In this document: positions 5,514 through 7,236 of the stretch, in pieces
How the letters are laid out: every line of letters starts with the position of its first letter
Position numbering within the stretch: position 1 is the first letter of the stretch
Notes under the pieces: model-generated
The model's database searches: none
The model's input: only the letters and a program-made list of their open reading frames with translations
What the model was told of the DNA's origin: nothing
Translations under genes and position numbers: made by a program
Origin: Gemmatimonadota bacterium
GTDB lineage: Bacteria > JBHIER01 > G020348925
DNA: 7,236 nt
Direction of reading: 5' to 3'
Assembly: GCA_020348925.1 (NCBI GenBank)
Contig: CP070758.1
Location: forward strand, 4,748,672-4,755,907

Positions 5514-7236
5514 GGATCGAAATTCTCTATAAGCCAGACATCAGATTGGGTTTCAATAACGGAACAGACCATTTTCTTCTTCCCCGGGTGCATGCTGATA
5601 TAAGTAATATTTTTAAAAGGAAGAGTCATAAACGTCTTCACTTCACCTCCGCTTGAAGATATCATCAATATATCAGAGGAACAATCGGGCCAATTGAAGC
5701 TTTTGCAGAAGTAAATCCATTTTCCGTCCGTTGACCAGGCCAAAGGAACAGAAGGAGCTTCTGAGTGCAATAAATTTTGGGAAGTATCTTCCAGTGAAAT
5801 AATCCATAGACCCCGTCGTGACGTCTTCATTTCCCACCTGTTCCAATAGACAACTGCCTTTTTCGTGTCTGGAGAGAACTTTGGAAAGAACATCCAGCCG
5901 ACAGAGTCATTTGGAACCAGGGGGCTTTCTTCCTCGGTATCCGGATCGAGGAAATGGAAATTGCGATTTCCAGGTCTCTGATAGAGAATTTTTTCGCAAG
6001 GTGACCAATCAAAATAAAAATCCACAAAACTCAACTCACTTTTTAAAAAAGGACGAGGCGTTCCTCCCTCCAAAGAAATCCTCCACACCCTCGAAGTACC
6101 ACCCTGATTTGAGCCAAAGGCGATCTCCCCCCCATCCGGAGACCAAACCGGTCCATTGCAATATGAATCGAAAAAAGTGAGCTGCTGAGTCTGACTCCCT
6201 TCAATGGACATAATAGATATATTTGATTGAGAATAGTCTCCCTTACTGAACGCAACTTTTTCTCCGTCAGGGGAAATACTACTATTGAGGGCTAAGGAGG
6301 TACCCGTGGTAAGTTGCTTGGTTTCTATCATCTCATTTTCATAGCTTACCAGCCAGAGATTGGAATACCTTTGCCTTCTCGTATATACCAGGTGTTTATT
6401 ATCTCTGGAGATGGAAAAGCTCCTACCCGCCTGTAATCCTGTTTGAACGGTTTTTGGTAATCCTTTCGGTTTCCCTGAAGCTGGATCAACATCGATTTTC
6501 ATCAAGTCTCTTGTCTGATCTTGTGAGTGGAAGTAATAAATAGCATCACCTCCATAAGACCAGCGGGGGGAGCTAATGGAAGTGCTGTCTTCAATAACCT
6601 TCTTTTGGTTATTCCCGTCAGTTCCTATGGTCCAAAGTGTATATACAGATCCTTCAGTGACAAATAAAAGGAGATGTCCTTTTGGAGACCAGTCAATATC
6701 CCGAAGCCAGGTAAAAGAGCCACTCAGAGGGATCGAGTTTGTATCACCTGTGGATGTATGTACGAACAAGATCCGTTTCCAAGGCAAATCGCTACAGGCA
6801 AACCGAGAAGCATCATGAGACCAACTCAAAATACGAAAAAAACGTGACGGAGGAAAATGTTGAGGTGTTCCCCCAAGGCGAGGAAACATTAAACAACTGA
6901 GAGAAGTATCATTATTAGCTGATATGAGTAAGTCTGAACCATCAGGAGACCATTTTACATTATTGATTACCAAATCCTTATGAATTTCAATGGGCCGACC
7001 ACCTGTAAGATCCTGGACAAAAACTTTTTCTTCTCCAGGATTCTCTGCTGAGATATATGCAATAAATTTTCCATCCGGAGAAATAGAGGGATGACGAATC
7101 TTGCCGCTAAAAGTGATCTGCTTATGTCTGGTTAATATTTGTTCTTTTGGTTGCTTTTTTATTATGAAATAAGTAAGGATAATAAGACTTAGTGTCAGAA
7201 TCGCTGCGGCTCCGAATATAAGACTTCTACTCGCTG
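5501..7236 (-). CDS. 5'-truncated membrane protein with PD40/TolB-like propeller, probable Ser/Thr kinase
   Basis: The frame is open from the window edge to a TGA at 5501-5503, giving 577 visible residues with no stop. A TTG at 6973 could be mistaken for the start, but the 87 codons before it clearly belong to the protein: a membrane helix at visible residues 5-25 (core LTLSLIILTYFII, followed by KK), a short linker, and a first PD40 blade with ISPDGKFIAY (51-60). Further blades carry WSPDG, WSHDA, WSPKG, WSYGG, ISPDGEKVAF, WSPDGGEIAF, WSPCE, FSPDT and WSTDG, so roughly ten to twelve PD40/WD40-like units. This resembles the TolB C-terminal propeller and the sensor half of FCB-type membrane kinases. 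The missing N-terminus is probably a cytoplasmic PknB-type kinase domain; a CadC/OmpR-like winged-helix domain is the main alternative. The gene precedes the TPR kinase by 4 bases in the same operon. Confidence 0.88.
   Translation of the reverse strand, partial: ASRSLIFGAAAILTLSLIILTYFIIKKQPKEQILTRHKQITFSGKIRHPSISPDGKFIAYISAENPGEEKVFVQDLTGGRPIEIHKDLVINNVKWSPDGSDLLISANNDTSLSCLMFPRLGGTPQHFPPSRFFRILSWSHDASRFACSDLPWKRILFVHTSTGDTNSIPLSGSFTWLRDIDWSPKGHLLLFVTEGSVYTLWTIGTDGNNQKKVIEDSTSISSPRWSYGGDAIYYFHSQDQTRDLMKIDVDPASGKPKGLPKTVQTGLQAGRSFSISRDNKHLVYTRRQRYSNLWLVSYENEMIETKQLTTGTSLALNSSISPDGEKVAFSKGDYSQSNISIMSIEGSQTQQLTFFDSYCNGPVWSPDGGEIAFGSNQGGTSRVWRISLEGGTPRPFLKSELSFVDFYFDWSPCEKILYQRPGNRNFHFLDPDTEEESPLVPNDSVGWMFFPKFSPDTKKAVVYWNRWEMKTSRRGLWIISLEDTSQNLLHSEAPSVPLAWSTDGKWIYFCKSFNWPDCSSDILMISSSGGEVKTFMTLPFKNITYISMHPGKKKMVCSVIETQSDVWLIENFDPEVK

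Noticed and set aside
5818-6180. 120-codon open frame on the plus strand inside the PD40 gene
   Set aside because: It is antisense to a coherent propeller sequence, its translation is low-complexity and rich in Ser/Arg/Pro, and no ribosome site stands out.
6971-6973. TTG start codon for a 490-residue soluble propeller protein
   Set aside because: The same frame upstream encodes a membrane helix and another PD40 blade, so this TTG is an internal leucine codon.

Overview
The window looks like part of a genome from the FCB superphylum, probably a poorly cultured lineage of the KSB1, Calditrichaeota, Zixibacteria, Marinimicrobia or Latescibacteria kind. Three things point there: a secreted repeat protein ending in a type IX secretion (Por) sorting domain with an NYPNPFN motif, membrane-anchored Ser/Thr kinases of PknB type with C-terminal TPR or PD40 sensor regions, and moderate, uneven GC content. 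The phylum is inferred; there is no rRNA or marker gene here.

Layout. On the plus strand (16-2241) lies one complete gene for a 741-residue exported protein. It has a signal peptide, fourteen YCF48/BNR-like beta-propeller repeats and a C-terminal sorting domain. It is followed by two good intrinsic terminators (2249-2277 and 2292-2319) and an AT-rich spacer with no recognisable gene (2320-2511). On the minus strand, convergent with it, are two tightly packed genes. The first in transcription order enters from the right edge (7236 to 5501); its 5' part is missing and the visible part is a transmembrane helix plus a PD40/TolB-like propeller. After 4 bases comes a complete Ser/Thr kinase gene (5496 to 2746) encoding kinase, transmembrane helix, TolB-N-like domain and TPR array.

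The most notable observation is that the kinase frame does not really end at its TAG stop (2746-2748). The same frame stays open for 77 more codons to a TAA at 2512-2514, and those codons encode the rest of the interrupted TPR, another full TPR and a plausible C-terminal tail. The gene therefore either carries a recent nonsense mutation, contains a sequence error, or is read through or recoded at TAG. The apparent TTG start near 6973 for the rightmost gene is also misleading: the frame is open to the window edge and encodes a membrane helix, so this gene is probably a second membrane receptor, most likely another kinase.

Working model (inference): the two minus-strand genes form an operon of membrane receptors with cytoplasmic signalling domains and extracytoplasmic sensor modules. 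The plus-strand gene makes a separate secreted or surface-anchored propeller protein. Nothing in the sequence ties it functionally to the kinases apart from being next to them.
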